Origin: Chlamydiota bacterium
Lineage (GTDB): Bacteria > Auribacterota > UBA3054 > B51-G9
Assembly (NCBI GenBank): GCA_003648225.1
Contig: QMOL01000197.1
Span: 1-6,020 of the forward strand
Direction: 5' to 3'
Length of the DNA: 6,020 nucleotides
Position 1 is the stretch's first letter. Every line of letters begins with the position of its first letter. The translations under genes were made by a program, and so were the position numbers. Positions 5,168 through 6,020 of the stretch are shown piece after piece. The notes below the pieces were generated by a model. The model did no database searches. It was not told where the DNA came from and saw only the letters and a program-made list of their open reading frames with translations.

Positions 5168-5410
5168 CACGGATAAATACAAATCAAACTCGAATAAACT
5201 TTAACCACGGATGAATATTTAACTTAACCACTAATGGACACTAATAGACACGAATAATAGAACAAAACTATTAAAATAATAAAATTAGATTCGTGTTCAT
5301 TCGTGCTGAAAGTCCGCCGGAGGAGGGTTCATTCGTGGTTAAAAAATATTAGTGGTTAAAACATTATATTTTTCGTGGTAAAAAATTTATTAATTTATGG
5401 TTAAAAAAAG
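5168..5410. repeat. Mosaic of degenerate 11-bp intergenic repeat units
   Basis: The gap between the permease and the adaptor gene is almost entirely made of variants of one short unit, (A/G)AC(C/A)AC(T/G)(A/G)AT. On the plus strand: CACGGATAAA (5168), ACTCGAATAAAC (5188), AACCACGGATGAA (5203), TAACCACTAATGG (5225), ACACTAATAG (5238-5247) and ACACGAATAAT (5248). From 5289 to about 5360 the same unit runs on the minus strand, as ATTCGTGTTCATTCGTG, TTCATTCGTGGTTAAA and TTAGTGGTTAAA. The two orientations can fold; ACACGAAT (5248-5255) pairs exactly with ATTCGTGT (5289-5296). No protein is encoded. The folded form might attenuate or end permease transcription, but it is not a classical terminator. 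Confidence 0.75.
5296..5337. repeat. 10-bp direct repeat enclosing a GC-rich 22-nt segment
   Basis: TTCATTCGTG occurs at 5296-5305 and again at 5328-5337. Between the copies (5306-5327) is a GC-rich segment that begins CTGAAAGTCCG and contains the near-palindrome TCCGCCGGAGGA (10 of 12 positions symmetric). The composition is sharply different from the A/T-rich repeat around it, and the arrangement looks like a short insertion with target duplication. A tandem repeat unit of the mosaic interrupted by chance sequence is the alternative. Confidence 0.6.
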
Positions 5411-5416
5411 AAAAAA

Positions 5417-6020
5417 ATGAAAAAGAAAATTCTTATTATCACTATTGTAATAATCGCTATGCTCGCTTTAGTCGCAAAACGCAAAATGCAGCAAAAAAAA
5501 GTTAAACCTTATGGCGAAAATCCCGTCCCTGTTCATGTGGCAGAAGTGGTCAAAAAACAAGTTGAGCAAACTCACGATTATCTTGCAGAAGTTGAAGCGT
5601 GGCAGAACGCGAAGATTTCTTCACGAATTTCTGCTCGGGTGCTGCGTCTTTATCATATTGAAGGAGATTTTGTAAAAAAGGGCGAGGTTCTTATACAATT
5701 AGATGACAAAGACATAAAGGAAGAAATCAAGAGTGTAGAAAAAAATATAAATGGAGTTAAAGTTACAATTGACGGTTTAAAAACGAATTTCCAATACTGG
5801 GCAAAAGAAAATAAAAGGTATAAAAATCTTGTTTCCGGAGGCGCTATTTCTCAGGCAAGCGCCGATGATATTTATAATAAATCAGTTACCGCTTACAGTT
5901 TGTATAATGCTAAAAAGGACGAATTGGATGCTTTAAATCACAAGATGCAAGGTTTGATGTCCAAACTTTCTTACACTAAACTTGTAAGCCCTTATGACGG
6001 ATTGGTAACACGAAAATATG
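5417..6020 (+). CDS. RND-type efflux periplasmic adaptor (membrane fusion protein, HlyD/AcrA family), N-terminal part
   Basis: The first 201 codons are present; the gene runs off the right edge. Residues 5-20 form an N-terminal membrane anchor after MKKK, with no lipobox cysteine, so the adaptor is probably anchored by this helix. Residues 56-97 are the first half of the biotinyl-lipoyl-like domain (AEVEAWQNAKISSRISARVL, then GDFVKKGEVLIQLDD). An alpha-helical hairpin follows at about 98-182, with the family-typical LVSGGAISQ turn region at 138-146. The second lipoyl half begins at 184 with LSYTKLVSPYDGLVTRKY. Adaptors of this kind bridge an inner-membrane RND pump and an outer-membrane channel. 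The pump gene would be expected downstream, outside the window. The ATG at 5417 follows a run of A with no true Shine-Dalgarno. The substrate is unknown; the neighbouring arsR and permease genes suggest toxicant export. Confidence 0.87.
   Translation, partial: MKKKILIITIVIIAMLALVAKRKMQQKKVKPYGENPVPVHVAEVVKKQVEQTHDYLAEVEAWQNAKISSRISARVLRLYHIEGDFVKKGEVLIQLDDKDIKEEIKSVEKNINGVKVTIDGLKTNFQYWAKENKRYKNLVSGGAISQASADDIYNKSVTAYSLYNAKKDELDALNHKMQGLMSKLSYTKLVSPYDGLVTRKY

Noticed and set aside
4858..5208. 116-codon open frame on the minus strand opposite the permease
   Set aside because: It lies antisense within the 3' end of a clearly conserved membrane protein gene, has no ribosome-binding site and shows no recognisable motif.
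5168..5410. CRISPR array
   Set aside because: The repeated units are only about 11 bp, degenerate and present on both strands, with no unique spacers of regular length and no cas genes nearby.

Overview
The window is a low-GC bacterial chromosomal segment with four gene blocks. It carries a PEP-CTERM protein, a secreted SBBP-type beta-propeller protein, a XerD-like recombinase ending in a 'HPRA' tail, and intergenic repeats built on ACCACGAATGAACACGAAT-like units. Together these suggest an uncultured anaerobe of the Lentisphaerae/Verrucomicrobia (PVC) type. That placement is an inference from gene style; no marker gene is present.

Left part (1-1545), all on the minus strand. The first 49 codons of a sodium:solute symporter run off the left edge. 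A strong hairpin terminator at 254-286 then separates it from a 374-residue exported protein. That protein has a signal peptide, two copies of a domain of about 145 residues, and a PEP-CTERM sorting tail. It is driven by an almost perfect sigma-70 promoter and has a good Shine-Dalgarno.

Middle part (1666-3550), also minus. A secreted SBBP beta-propeller protein and a XerD-type tyrosine recombinase lie 25 nt apart and probably share the promoter at 3573-3601. From the same 121-bp intergenic region an ArsR-family repressor gene is read rightward from its own promoter, with a 6-8-6 inverted repeat over the predicted start of transcription.

Right part (3672-6020), plus strand: an ArsR repressor with a CVC metalloid/thiol motif, an ArsP/COG0701-type permease with the CSCSS motif, and the start of an RND-type periplasmic adaptor (membrane fusion protein). 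This reads as a metal(loid) or toxicant efflux module: the repressor senses, the permease moves the compound across the inner membrane, and the adaptor would belong to an envelope-spanning pump. Whether the adaptor is in the same regulon is not certain, because a repeat-filled gap of about 250 nt separates it from the permease.

Both gaps in the right part hold repeat DNA. One inverted repeat begins inside the 3' end of arsR and ends just before the permease. The gap before the adaptor is a mosaic of degenerate 11-bp units in both orientations, interrupted by a GC-rich 22-nt segment between 10-bp direct repeats. I found no clear new multi-gene system. The most unusual items are the duplicated PEP-CTERM domain, the repeat-derived arsR tail and the repeat mosaic.
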